From Brachionus manjavacas (Eukaryota > Rotifera > Eurotatoria > Ploima > Brachionidae), in NCBI GenBank assembly GCA_019054805.1, contig JAHQIY010000031.1, forward strand, positions 1 through 64,000: DNA of 64,000 nucleotides. The letters run 5' to 3'. How positions within the stretch are numbered: position 1 is the stretch's first letter; every line of letters begins with the position of its first letter. The notes under the pieces are model-generated. The model saw only the letters and a list, made by a program, of their open reading frames with translations. It had not been told where the DNA came from and did no database searches. Of the stretch, positions 23,511 to 33,369 are shown piece after piece. The position numbers and the translations under genes were made by a program.

Positions 23511-24121
23511 ATACAATAGTAAATATAATGTTTAGTCTTTAAAAGCTTTATTAAGATAATTGAACGATTTGAAGTTCTAAGAATGGAATCCTTATTTAAA
23601 CCTATATGCTCGTGTACAGAACACAATCTTAAAATTAAGTCTAAAATGTATCTGTCAGCATTTCAGATAGCATTTAAAATAAAGTTTTGAATTTCTGGAA
23701 CTTAATCATTAAAAGATCAAATTATATTATATAAATTTTCCATCATGGCTGATATTTTTTTATTTAAGCGATTAATAATGGTTTGTATGACAAATTTTGA
23801 AAAAAAAATTAAATTGCGATAATTGCTTTAAAAAAAATTAAATAAAATTTAGTGTTGATATTTTGATTTTAATCGAATAATAATTAGTTATACTAGAATA
23901 TATTTCAGATTTATTTTGTTTATGACAAAAATAGGCGCTGTTTTTAAATATTGATAATTTAGTTTGATTTTAATATGGTTCCTTAATCTAAGTAGGAGAT
24001 TTCTTTGTATAAAAGCTTTTTTTTATTATTTATAATTACAAATTAATGAAGATAAAATAAAATTCTAAAAAAATGTCAGATGACAATAAATTTTTTGTTA
24101 CAGTGTAAAATAAAGGCTTAC
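23511..24121. other. Probable LTR material and AT-rich spacer; no gene seen
   Basis: About 23490-23700 would be the 5' LTR of Gypsy remnant 2 if the primer-binding site is read correctly, but no second LTR copy was found to prove it. The rest is AT-rich without open frames. Confidence 0.35.
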
Positions 24122-24443
24122 ATTAAAATATAATTTTTTATATTTAAGTGCTTCTTAAATTTATTAACCATGATTTCTAATTGTTGCAAAATAAGAAAAT
24201 TTAATTTATTTGTTTTGAACTAATATTTCTGTTTTTGTTTTAGATGACTTTAATTAATATCGGAAAGTAATAGATACCACTTTTACCACTTTAATTTGTA
24301 AAATTAACTACTCTGGACTATAGTCTGCTTGTTGAACGGACAAAATATGTGATCACGTTTAAATAAAGTTTTGTGATCGCGTGTCAACTTTGATCACATT
24401 ATTACTAAAAGGTGATTTTCAGTCCCCATTCATTCTCTAAAAA
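24122..24443. repeat. 322-bp segment duplicated at 28713-29034 (left copy)
   Basis: The two segments are nearly identical over 322 bp with only a few substitutions. They bracket the GPCR-like gene as direct repeats about 4.6 kb apart. The right copy is preceded by a run of about 22 T, which the left copy lacks. Confidence 0.95.
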
Positions 24444-24846
24444 CTTATCAAAGCACACAGCTTTGCACAAATTACTTTGTACCTGACCAATTTTTTTTGG
24501 CTTATTTATTTTTATTTATTTGTTTTTCTGTACCGACCTTGAGCTCCTTTTGAATTAAAAATAAAATAAATTAAATAAGAAATAAAGTAAAAAGGATTAA
24601 AATAAAAGAAATTAAAGAAAAGATATATAGATATGTAATTAGTAGAATTTTAATTTTTTACTGTAATCTATAATCTTACCAACTTTTAAAATAGTCACTT
24701 TTGAAAGTTTTGGATTTTGGTAAGAAACTTATTCAATTTCATAAGCCTTTCGCTTAATATCACTTATACCAGTGGCTAATTTCACGTTAATGTAAAAAAA
24801 AATTTTTTTAAAAAAATATGTGATCGTACTTTCACAAAACAGACTA
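24321..24846. mobile_element. MITE with TAGTCTG terminal repeats and TA target duplication
   Basis: The left end TAGTCTGCTT and the right end ending in CAGACTA are inverted, flanked by TA (24319-24320 and 24847-24848). Inside are GTGATCAC/GTGATCGCG words. A LINE family A tail (about 24505-24650, minus orientation) lies within it, so it was hit by a later insertion. The TA flank suggests Tc1/mariner-like mobilisation, by analogy. Confidence 0.55.
24505..24650 (-). mobile_element. LINE family A 3' tail fragment
   Basis: TACCGACCTTGAGCTCCTTT followed by an A/T-rich tail matches the 3' ends near 8840 and 19560. No coding part is left. Confidence 0.6.
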
Positions 24847-25061
24847 TAGCTCTATTTTGTTCTTGCTTGAATCTTAAAGATTATATTTTTCTAAAAAATT
24901 CAATTTTTCATATTTCTACTTTCTAGTTTTGAACACTTTTAAAACCTTAATCATAAATCAACAATTCATTTATTCCTTAATTTTTAGATTCGAAAAAATT
25001 TTATGCAACTTTAAATCTATTTTTATTTTTATTATTTTTCACATATCTTTTATTTGTAAAA

Positions 25062-27398
25062 ATGCTAATAAATCTTTTTTTGCTTGTTATTAGTTTAACC
25101 CTTAAAATATCATCTGCATTTGATATCAAAACTCAAAATTATATTGCTCAATTTGATGAGTCTAAATCAATTTTAGCAATCAAAAATTTTAAAAGCTTTT
25201 CAGTTTTAAATTTAAATTATGAAATTTATATTCTAAGCGGTCTGGTATTGCAAATAGAATTCATCCCTAAAAATCATGTACATCTCGATTCTAATATTCA
25301 GTTTTTAATAGATTTATCAAAAACTAGGCACAAACAACTTTTTTATTTGAAATTTTCCAAAATAATTGTATTTAATACCAGCAGGTCACTTTTTACTCAA
25401 CTTAGCAGTAATTACAAATCTGTTAATTTAGCATTTTATCACTCAATTCTAAATTACTCAGTCAACTGCACTGACAATGAAGTGGGCGGAATTTTTCGTC
25501 ATGTTATATCAATCATTTTTGCATTTAGTGTAAAATACCTACCAAATGTTTGTCCATTTGTTTTCCAAAATACCGAATTGAATAGCCTTGAATTTCATGG
25601 AATAAGCAAGAGCTTTTTGAGCTTCAATCAACTTGACTTCGATGACACACAAGACCTTGCACGGCTTAATTCATCGGTTTATTTTTCTTTAAATTTTTAC
25701 TTTTATAAAGGAATACTGACCAAAAGGATGATGATTTTTAAGAATGCTAGAAATGTGAGGATACATGGAATGGTGGACAAAATCGAAAGTGAAAGTTTTT
25801 ATTCGACCAACATCAGGACCATCAATTTTGAAATTGATAACGAGATTAGATTTTTAAGTCAAGGAATAGAATGGATGTTTGGTTTAAATGCAGAGTTAAA
25901 AATAAATCTCAGTGATTTGAATGAAATTAAGAAAAATTTCAAAAATTCAATTAGAATTCATTTCATTCCAAAGAAGCCATCGATAACCAAAAATTTTTAT
26001 AATTTTCCTGATTCAGATTTTTGTGTTTTTAAAAATTTCCCCCATGACAGGCTTATTTTTTTGATTGCAAAATCTTGCAGCTCAAACTGTTCATGCCTAA
26101 TGATTTGGATTTTAAAAAAGACTTGTCCCCTCTACAATTTTTTCAAAATTAGCAGTCAAATTTTTTTGTGTAGAAACTTGTCCGATTTTAACAAAAAATT
26201 GAACGACTGCAAATTTGAACAAATGGTTCAAAGATGTAACTTGTACAAAAAGCCTGGTTTAATTCTTACACAAGATGTGATTCTCTTTTACTTTGAAAGA
26301 TTAGAGTTTTTTTCTGTAATAATTTCTTTTATTCTCGCGAGTATTTCTTTTGCTAGCAATAGCTTGAGCCTTTATATTCTCATAAAAGTTGTCTTGTTTA
26401 ACTACAAGAATTCAAACGGATTCTATTCTAAAATTGAAGCTTTGATGATCGCAAATTGTTCTGTCAACTTACTCTATTTGCTTACACGATTTATTTATTT
26501 GGCTAAAAGGTGTGTTTATCCAAATAGTGTATTTTGTCCTCAATTCTATTACTCATACCATTCTCAACTAATTGAAATAGTAGTTGTGGATATCATAGGA
26601 AATGTTTTTAAGTTTAGCTCTAATTTTTTACAAATTTTGGTCTCAATCAAAAGGTTAATGCTTCTGGATCCAAATTTTAAAGTCAAAGTTTATTCTTTAC
26701 TTAACTTTAGGGTTAATAAAGCAATCCTTGCTTTATATATTTTAATTTACATAATGATTCTAATCGTCAGCGAAGTAATTACTACCAAGATTAATGATCA
26801 GCCATACGGCCTAGATTCGTTGGAAAACTTTAATGAATATCCAAACCGGAAATACTTTTTTGCCAATTATTTGTCACCAATTCAGCCCATTAAACTAAAT
26901 ACTTCCAACAATTCATCAATTATTGTGCTTGTAATAACCATAATTAATATCGCTACGGATAATATTTTGACAATGATTTTATTTTGCTCGGCTGAAATGA
27001 TGATTTTGTTAAAGGTTCAATCAAATTTGAGGAGAAAAAAATTACTAAATTTGAGTAATATGGCAAAAGACATCAAAAAACGCAAAAAAATAAATAAATC
27101 ACTGAACGTGGTATTAATTAATTTATTTTTTTTTATTTTCTATCGAGCTTTAAGCATTTTTATAGCGATTTTTGTGATTTATCAAAAATCGTCAAGCTAT
27201 CTCTCAAAATTCAATATTTGTTCAATCCATCATAAAGTGTGCACTATTGCCCAAGAGATAGATGAAGTTTTTTTTATCTTTACGAGCTCACTAATTTTTT
27301 TTTTCTATTTTTTGGTTCATCAACCCTTTAAAACAATTGTTTGTCTTATATTTAATAGCTCATTTACATTAAAAAAAATTACTAGAATAAATAAATAA
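25062..27398 (+). CDS. Orphan seven-transmembrane receptor-like protein with a ~400-residue ectodomain (single exon)
   Basis: Residues 1-19 form a signal peptide (MLINLFLLVISLTLKISSA). Residues 20-410 are a predicted ectodomain with several N-glycosylation sequons and a cysteine-rich membrane-proximal part (C321-C392). Seven hydrophobic helices follow at about 416-440, 456-478, 503-530, 552-571, 618-650, 681-706 and 733-758. Loop 3 is basic (RRKK, KKRKK). The DRY position after helix 3 reads SIKRLML, and the NPxxY region of helix 7 reads FFYFLVHQPFK, so classical class A motifs are replaced. I recognise the GPCR-like layout but no ligand family. It is intact over 778 codons and intronless. 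AATAAA lies at 27418-27423. Expression and ligand are unknown. Adhesion-type GPCRs would have a GPS motif, and I see none. Confidence 0.8.
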   Translation: MLINLFLLVISLTLKISSAFDIKTQNYIAQFDESKSILAIKNFKSFSVLNLNYEIYILSGLVLQIEFIPKNHVHLDSNIQFLIDLSKTRHKQLFYLKFSKIIVFNTSRSLFTQLSSNYKSVNLAFYHSILNYSVNCTDNEVGGIFRHVISIIFAFSVKYLPNVCPFVFQNTELNSLEFHGISKSFLSFNQLDFDDTQDLARLNSSVYFSLNFYFYKGILTKRMMIFKNARNVRIHGMVDKIESESFYSTNIRTINFEIDNEIRFLSQGIEWMFGLNAELKINLSDLNEIKKNFKNSIRIHFIPKKPSITKNFYNFPDSDFCVFKNFPHDRLIFLIAKSCSSNCSCLMIWILKKTCPLYNFFKISSQIFLCRNLSDFNKKLNDCKFEQMVQRCNLYKKPGLILTQDVILFYFERLEFFSVIISFILASISFASNSLSLYILIKVVLFNYKNSNGFYSKIEALMIANCSVNLLYLLTRFIYLAKRCVYPNSVFCPQFYYSYHSQLIEIVVVDIIGNVFKFSSNFLQILVSIKRLMLLDPNFKVKVYSLLNFRVNKAILALYILIYIMILIVSEVITTKINDQPYGLDSLENFNEYPNRKYFFANYLSPIQPIKLNTSNNSSIIVLVITIINIATDNILTMILFCSAEMMILLKVQSNLRRKKLLNLSNMAKDIKKRKKINKSLNVVLINLFFFIFYRALSIFIAIFVIYQKSSSYLSKFNICSIHHKVCTIAQEIDEVFFIFTSSLIFFFYFLVHQPFKTIVCLIFNSSFTLKKITRINK

Positions 27399-27412
27399 AA
27401 ACTTAATAATTT

Positions 27413-27785
27413 TTACCAATAAAAAGTTAAATAATAACCATTAATTTTAAATAATAATAATGATGATAATAATAAGTAACAGCAAGCCTCATTGAATAAA
27501 ATTGAGTCAGTGGGAGCAGCGACTGAGAAATCACTTGCCGAGTCGCCATTGACTGCCCCCAACTGGTACTTTGAGGCATCTGTGTACCAGGTCCTAAGTC
27601 TGGGGTATATTCTGAATTTTAGCCTGTCGGTATGAATGATCAGGCTGATATACCACCAATATTCTCTTCTAGTGGTAATAGTCATCCTAAAAAAGGTGTT
27701 AATGATTGGACCAACCTTCCCTGAGTACCCCAGATAGTAATTCAAATAACCCCTAACTCTCATAAGAGCTCTTCCCTTAGAGGCG
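27413..27785 (-). mobile_element. Retroelement fragment with RNase H-like YTDAS motif
   Basis: On the minus strand, a segment with RVRGYLNYYLGYSGKVG followed by LRTWYTDAS and FNEACCYLL looks like the RT connection plus the start of an RNase H domain (first Asp in TDAS, a following Glu in NEA). It ends within 15 bp of the GPCR stop codon on the other strand. Upstream, the frame merges into an unrelated pogo transposase remnant, so the join is an insertion scar. LTR, DIRS and pararetrovirus-like elements all have comparable motifs; I cannot choose. Confidence 0.45.
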
Positions 27786-28124
27786 GAATGAAGGAAGGAC
27801 TCAGCCATAGAAGTGATTAAGCTTTTCTTTGGCTAAAGTTTGTGGGTAGATCTCGTCCCGAAGAAGTCACTCGACGAAGTGTCTTATTTTTTCTTTTTAA
27901 AAAACCATCCAACCAACCATCACTTGCTTAAAACGAGAGGCTTAAACGATTTTCATAAATTTGACCGAATACTCTCGTTTTCATCTCTTTGTTGACCAAA
28001 CCATTCAAGAAGTCTCAACTCCATTTCTGGAAATTCGGCACGGTTTGATCCAGATATCCTCGTTCTGCTTCTTTTATAATGAGCTGACTTGATTTTGTTT
28101 TTAATTTTGTACCAGCCACAGATT

Positions 28125-29443
28125 GGCATGTTGAAGTTTATGATCAAAACTTTATATCAAATTGCTCATTCTATATTTAATAATAAATTTCCAGAAGATT
28201 TAGGTAGAATTTTATAAAATTCTTGATGTAACATTGATTAACATAGTTTGTTAAATTAAAATTTCAAAAAAAAAAAAATTTTAAATTAATGGTTTGTTCA
28301 AAATTAACTAAAATGATCGATTATTTTTGATTTTTTAGTAAAGTTAATAATGCAAATAAATAAATTTTTTCTTAACATAAAATATTATTTGTTTTTTTAA
28401 TTTTATTATCTTTGCGAAGCTAAGTTTTTGTCTTTCAGATTTTAGTAGTAGTAGTAGTAGTATAAAAGCTGTGGGAGACTTGAGTCTCCAAGTAGTGGCG
28501 CACGTAGACGCCCCACTATAAACAGCAAGTTGCCAATATTTTTAAATAAGCTATTTTTAAATAACTTATTTTTACATATTTATAATTAACTTTTTTTTTT
28601 TTTTTTTTTTTTTCATAGTTTAAATAACCTATTATTAGATACAAGAAAAAAATTTTAAACTTTGCATTAAACAAACATTTTATAAATAATTTTTTTTTTT
28701 TTTTTTTTTTTTATTAAAATATAATTTTTTATATTTAAGTGCTTCTTAAATTTATTAACCATGATTTCTAATTGTTGCAAAATAAGAAAATTTAATTTAT
28801 TTGTTTTGAACTAATATTTCTGTTTTTGTTTTAGATGACTTTAATTAATATCGGAAAGTAATAGATACCACTTTTACCACTTTAATTTGTAAAATTAACT
28901 ACTCTGGACTATAGTCTGCTTTGTGAACGGACAAAATATGTGATCACGTTTAAATAAAGTTTTGTAATCGCCTGTCAACTTTGATCACATTATTACTAAA
29001 AGGTGATTTTCAGTCCCCATTCATTCTCTAAAAATCTTGATGTAACATTGATTAACATAGTTTGTTAAAATTTCAAAAAAAAAAAATTTTAAATTAATGG
29101 TTTGTTCAAAATTAACTAAAATGATCGATTATTTTTGATTTTTTAGTAAAGTTAATAATGCAAATAAATAAATTTTTTCTTAACATAAAATAATATTTGT
29201 TTTTTTAATTTTATTATCTTTGCGAAGCTAAGTTTTTGTCTTTCAGATTTTGTAATCTTTTTAATTCTAAAAATCGATTATTAATCCATTTATTTTATGA
29301 TCAACTTAAAATAATTTTTTGAGACTGTAGCATAATATGTTAAATCATTACCAGTAAAAAAAATCATTTCGTTAATTTAAGAAATTATTATGCTTACTTT
29401 TTAATTGAGCATTTGATCATTTGATCATAAACTTCAACATGCC
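28125..29443. mobile_element. Non-autonomous hAT-type element with perfect 8-bp target duplication
   Basis: Terminal inverted repeats begin GGCATGTTGAAGTTTATGAT and are perfect for about 24 bp. The flanks are CACAGATT at 28117-28124 and at 29444-29451, an exact 8-bp duplication as hAT transposases make. The interior has no transposase. It holds a direct duplication (28221-28443 and 29035-29251), an (AGT)n microsatellite at about 28445, two long T runs and a copy of the segment at 24122-24443. Confidence 0.9.
28221..29251. repeat. Direct duplication of ~220 bp flanking a 591-bp insert
   Basis: 28221-28443 and 29035-29251 are nearly identical direct repeats. Between them lie (AGT)n, T runs at about 28590-28613 and 28691-28712, and the 322-bp segment 28713-29034 copied from the 5' flank of the GPCR-like gene. 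Confidence 0.9.
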
Positions 29444-29600
29444 CACAGATTGTCCTTGGGAGGATGTTAAATGTCCTACCAGCTTCCCTTTGGTTGTTAT
29501 TAGACTTTAAAAAGTCCAACACCTCTTGTTTTGACGTTTGAATTTCAAGATTTGCAACTTCAGCCAACTCGGGTACAGTTTCATCATCATCATTTTTGAA

Positions 29601-30769
29601 AATAAAAACTAAAAAAAGTTTTGATTATTATTGCAAAAAAAATTAAAAATTTTTAATTTATGCAGTTCTATTCATCAAATCCTCAACGAATTTTATTTTA
29701 TTTTATTTAGTTAGTTACGAAGGCTTAATAGATAATGCTACCTAGTTTAAATCTATATTTTCGTATCACACTACGAAAATAAAGATTTAAAATAGAGATG
29801 TTCGAAGTTAAAACACGTCTCTGGATCTTTGGACTAACCCAGAATCGATTTTTTTATTTTTTAAATTTTTCTAAGTCTTTTTATTGAATTTTTATAAAAA
29901 TAATGCTTCAGCAGGACTTGAATTTTATTATTTTTTAAATCGAAAAAAAAAAAATGAATTTTTTAATATTTTTATTTCTTAATCTTTGATGCTGCACCAA
30001 AGGCATAATTAAAAAAATTATTTTTTATTTTTTACTTTAAAATCGAGTCTTGAAGACGCATTAAATTCAGTGTTTGATGCGAACCTAAACGCGTGATTTC
30101 GCTATTTAGAAATTATTGAATTAAATTACGTAATTTTAGGTAAAATTAATGTTTGGTGGTCATACTGAAAAGACCGATCCTAGATGAACGGTCAAGATCG
30201 TCTAAAAGACAACAAAAAATGCTAACTAATTTTAGGAAAAAGTAACAAAATTTTGTTGTAAAATTTAAATCCACTTGTCAAATCAGCACTGTAGTTCTCT
30301 AGAAAATCCTGCAAAGTTCGGCAACTTGAAGTGAATCATTAAGATCAAGTGTTTTTTTTTCATGCTTAAAATAATCAGGTCAATTTTAAATTATTAACCA
30401 AATTTTTATTATTTGAAACTAAAGTTTATTAAATTTAAAGATAAACTTTGCGATTTCAAAAATGCATATTGCAAAGTGCACACCATCTAAATGATACAAT
30501 TTTAAGTTTGTTATTTGTAATATGTTATTGTTTATCTTTAAATTTAATAAAGCATGCTGAGTCCAAAAATGTACCTCTGAATTAATTCTATTAAGAAACA
30601 ATAATTTATTTCATAATTAAAATTAAATTTGATCATTTTGAGAATCAAAAATTGATCTTAAACTTCAAAATGCCACAAAGTACTTGATTGATAATTATTC
30701 TATTTAAAAAATATAGTTTGGGTTGTACCCTGGCAGTTTTGAATAGAGCTTAGCTTCAGCCAAATGTTC
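29601..30769. other. AT-rich spacer with a 22-bp perfect inverted repeat
   Basis: No gene is supported. 30425-30446 (starts TTTATTAAATTTAAAG) has its exact complement at 30530-30551, with a loop of 83 bases. Only open frames without recognisable domains cross it. Confidence 0.6.
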
Positions 30770-31149
30770 CAGAGTTGTTTAAAAGTCTCAAAATAAAGCC
30801 CAAGTAATTTAAAAAAAAAATCTAAGTCCGGACTTTAAATTTTTTTTTTATAAAGTCCACTTTTTTTTTTAAATTTGCTAGATCAGGCTTTGTATCAAAA
30901 AATTTACACTCTTGGGTTGTCGAATGCATTTAGATTTGCCATATCTCAGAATTTTATTGCAGTTTTAGCATAAAAGTCTTCACAATTCTTCCTCAGTATT
31001 CAAAATTTTAAAGCCCGGACTTTAAAAAAAAATAAAAAAAAGTCCGGACTAGGACTTGAGACTTGTGACTCTGAAATTTTCTTTAGTTCATACATAAAAG
31101 CTAAGAAAAGAAATTGAATTTTTTTTGATGGGTGTTCTTGACGCGCAAG

Positions 31150-31322
31150 AGTTAATACTAAAGAGCTTTATACACAAACTTTTTTTTTCTCTATTTACAA
31201 TGAACTCTGATAGGCAAGTTAGCCTGCAACAATGCTTTTTAGAAAAAAAAGAAACAATTTGTGTTAGAAAGAGTAAAGTTTTTGAGAAAAAAAAGAGTCA
31301 TTCTTATCAGCCTAGTGATTGA
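31150..31322 (+). repeat. Dispersed repeat with a conserved short coding start (copy of about 13200-13300)
   Basis: About 100 bp match the minus strand at 13200-13300, including ATG and the reading MNSDRQVSLQQ (MNPDRQVTLQQ in the other copy). The frame runs 40 codons to a stop at about 31320. Conservation across the ATG hints at the N-terminus of a transposon protein. Not recognised. Confidence 0.4.
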
Positions 31323-31639
31323 ATAAAAACATAAAAAAAAGTAAAAAAAATAAATGACTAAGAATAAATAAGTGAAAATAGAAATTGACTAGTTTTTGGT
31401 AAATAATAAAATAAAAAAAAGGAAAACATTGCATATTTATCTTCGGATGTTCTGTAAAATAATATTGAACTTTCCAAATAAAATTTTTGATTAAAATCTT
31501 GTGGGTGGTGCATAGTTTGTATCGACTGATACATTTTTAGACCTAAACAGAATTAATGTTTGAATTTAAAATTTTTGTTTCTTATACTTTGTTCCAAAAT
31601 TCACAAAGAACTCAAAGGATTTTTTGTTTAGGCATTGAA

Positions 31640-31880
31640 TTATCCAAACCTTTATAGATGACATTTGGAGTGCCGGATGGGTAGGTTTTAGATCCTCTGT
31701 TTTTTTTATTTTTGTCAATGATTTACCATTTTTATTTAAAAACGTTAAAATTTTTGCAAATAATACAAAATTTAAATTTTCATATAAAGATCTTTAAAGA
31801 AGGGTTCTAATGAGTCTTAAAATTAAATTTTATAACTCATTAAATTTTAAATGCATAATTTTGGAAAGAATATCATATTT
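31640..31880 (+). mobile_element. LINE reverse transcriptase fragment inside the fold-back element
   Basis: The plus strand reads GVPDG-stop-VLDPLFF, then after a frameshift FVNDLPFLFKNVKIFANNTKF, the palm of a CR1/Jockey-like RT with ADD changed to ANN. It is clearly dead. Confidence 0.7.
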
Positions 31881-32519
31881 TAGTTTAAGTTAAGAACGAA
31901 TTGCTGATTATTATAAGACTTGAATTTTGTTAATGTTTGTCTTTGATAATTAATTCAGACATGGAAAAATCATAAATAAAATGCTTCCTAGTGTAAAATA
32001 GTTTGAACCTTATTTTTTGTTTGACAATTTTTTTATTTGAACAACAACATTGTTTTATTAATCATTGGAATTATTTTAATTTTTATTAAATTTTCTTATA
32101 CTTTTTAAAATAATTTGTCTTTTTTTAAAGTCTATATGCATTCGACAACCCAAGAGTGTAAATTTTTTGATACAAAGCCTGATCTAGCAAATTTAAAAAA
32201 AAAGTGGACTTTATAAAAAAAAAATTTAAAGTCCGGACTTAGATTTTTTTTTTAAATTACTTGGGCTTTATTTTGAGACCTTTAAACAACTGTGTTAAAT
32301 ATCAGAAAAATAAACAAAAATTTATTATTTCAAATTAACTTATTTTTGAACATTCTATTTTTATCAAATTATTTTTCTGTTTAAAATTCGATGAACTTGG
32401 AAATTCTAGACCATAACTAAAAAATTCAGCCATAAATAGCCTCGGCTTTGTTTCGAATTTTTTTATACAAAAGAAAGTGAAGGAATTAAAAATTTGGGAC
32501 TTAAATTTTTATTCTTGAA

Positions 32520-33300
32520 TTAAGTATTTAAAAAAATAAATTTGTTTATTTTAAAATTTATGATTTGGCATACTACTTTTGATGTCAATGCATTTTCAAT
32601 GTCAATAAAGCCTGATCTCAATAGAATTAACGCGTCTTGGCTAAGTCTTGTTGAACTTCCTCCGTAATTATTACTGTCAATTCTTCCAATGATATCAGTG
32701 CCATCTCCCCATGTAAATTTTGCTCCAGCCTTTGTGATAATTGAGTCCACCCAAATATGAGTCTCACTTGATTCAAAACTTTGAATTGCTTGCCTTTCAA
32801 TTAAAGAATTTGGTCTTGGCAAAAAGGCACCCATTTGTTCACAATATATTTTGGCATCAAAAATTTTTTGGTTAAACCGGACGGATGATAACATGCATAT
32901 GAATATAAGCTGAATCTTACAAAATTAATTGGGCATGGTATGCATGCATTTATTGTTTTTGACCAATTCTCATTTCACCGATGCATTCACTTTCACTTTT
33001 TAATTCATAAACTTTGGTGAAAAGTTTTTTATTTGGACTGGTTAGATAAGTTAAATTTGAAGAATAGCCTGATATAAGGAGACAAATTTGTGCCACACAA
33101 TCAAATACAGCCTGGTTGCATTTTGTTGTTTTTACACATTCAAATAGACATCTGGTTCTATTAAGTGAATTTAAATTTTTTATTTCAAAAAAACCCATTT
33201 CACTGTAAAATTGATTTTTTTCATGGAAAAAAAATGAAAACCCAGTGACTCTTCTTGACCATGTAACGCAGCTTAATAAAATTAAAACTAAAAGCTTCAT
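32520..33300 (-). pseudogene. Secreted PAN-like / C-type lectin-like protein gene with two frameshifts
   Basis: The likely start is ATG at 33300 (MKLLVLILLSCVTWS, a signal peptide); an upstream ATG at 33336 would add 12 polar residues. Next comes a cysteine-rich PAN/apple-like domain (CLFECVKTTKCNQAVFDC, CLLIS). A C-type lectin-like domain is spread over three frames: ACIPCPINF and CYHPSGLTKKF in one, then after a shift IYCEQMGAFLPRPNS, THIWVDS, FTWGDGTD and VVCQI, with the stop at 32520-32522. The first shift is near 32955-32975. The second is in an A5/T6 homopolymer at 32859-32869, where one base would restore the family pattern. This is either a recent pseudogene or homopolymer error in the assembly. 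Apart from these shifts the domain looks well kept, which favours the latter. Confidence 0.65.
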
Positions 33301-33369
33301 TATTGTTCCAATTATTATTGACTTTTTTTCTGACAAACAATTTTTTAAATGAAATTTTTAGATGGAAAA

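Larger units (their letters stand above)
27786..29600 (-). pseudogene. Pogo/CENP-B-type transposase remnant, split by an inserted element
   Basis: The first helix-turn-helix lies at about 29590-29452 on the minus strand (SKQEVLDFLKSNNQREAGR, then FNILPRTICG). The second, CENP-B-like, lies at about 28117-27955 (NRAEFPEMELRLLEWFGQQR). A short downstream piece runs to about 27790. If the intervening element (28125-29443) and one 8-bp target copy are ignored, the two halves meet in frame within the TICGW motif. Stops and frameshifts follow, and the DDE catalytic domain is gone. Confidence 0.75.
30770..32294. mobile_element. Fold-back DNA element with ~165-bp inverted repeats
   Basis: 30770-30935 and 32131-32294 are inverted copies with few mismatches. 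They include AAGTCCGGACTT palindromes and the block TTTGCTAGATCAGGCTTTGT. The outer ends read CAGAGTTGTTTAAA and, on the complement, CACAGTTGTTTAAA. A third AGTCCGGACT pair lies at about 31013-31060. The interior holds a LINE RT fragment and a copy of the small repeat from about 13200-13300. No clean target duplication is visible. Confidence 0.85.

Noticed and set aside
28227-29251. Reading the ~220-bp direct repeats as LTRs of a small retrotransposon (TGTAAC ... TTTCA)
   Set aside because: There is no matching target duplication at those boundaries, and both repeats lie inside an element whose true ends carry an exact 8-bp duplication.
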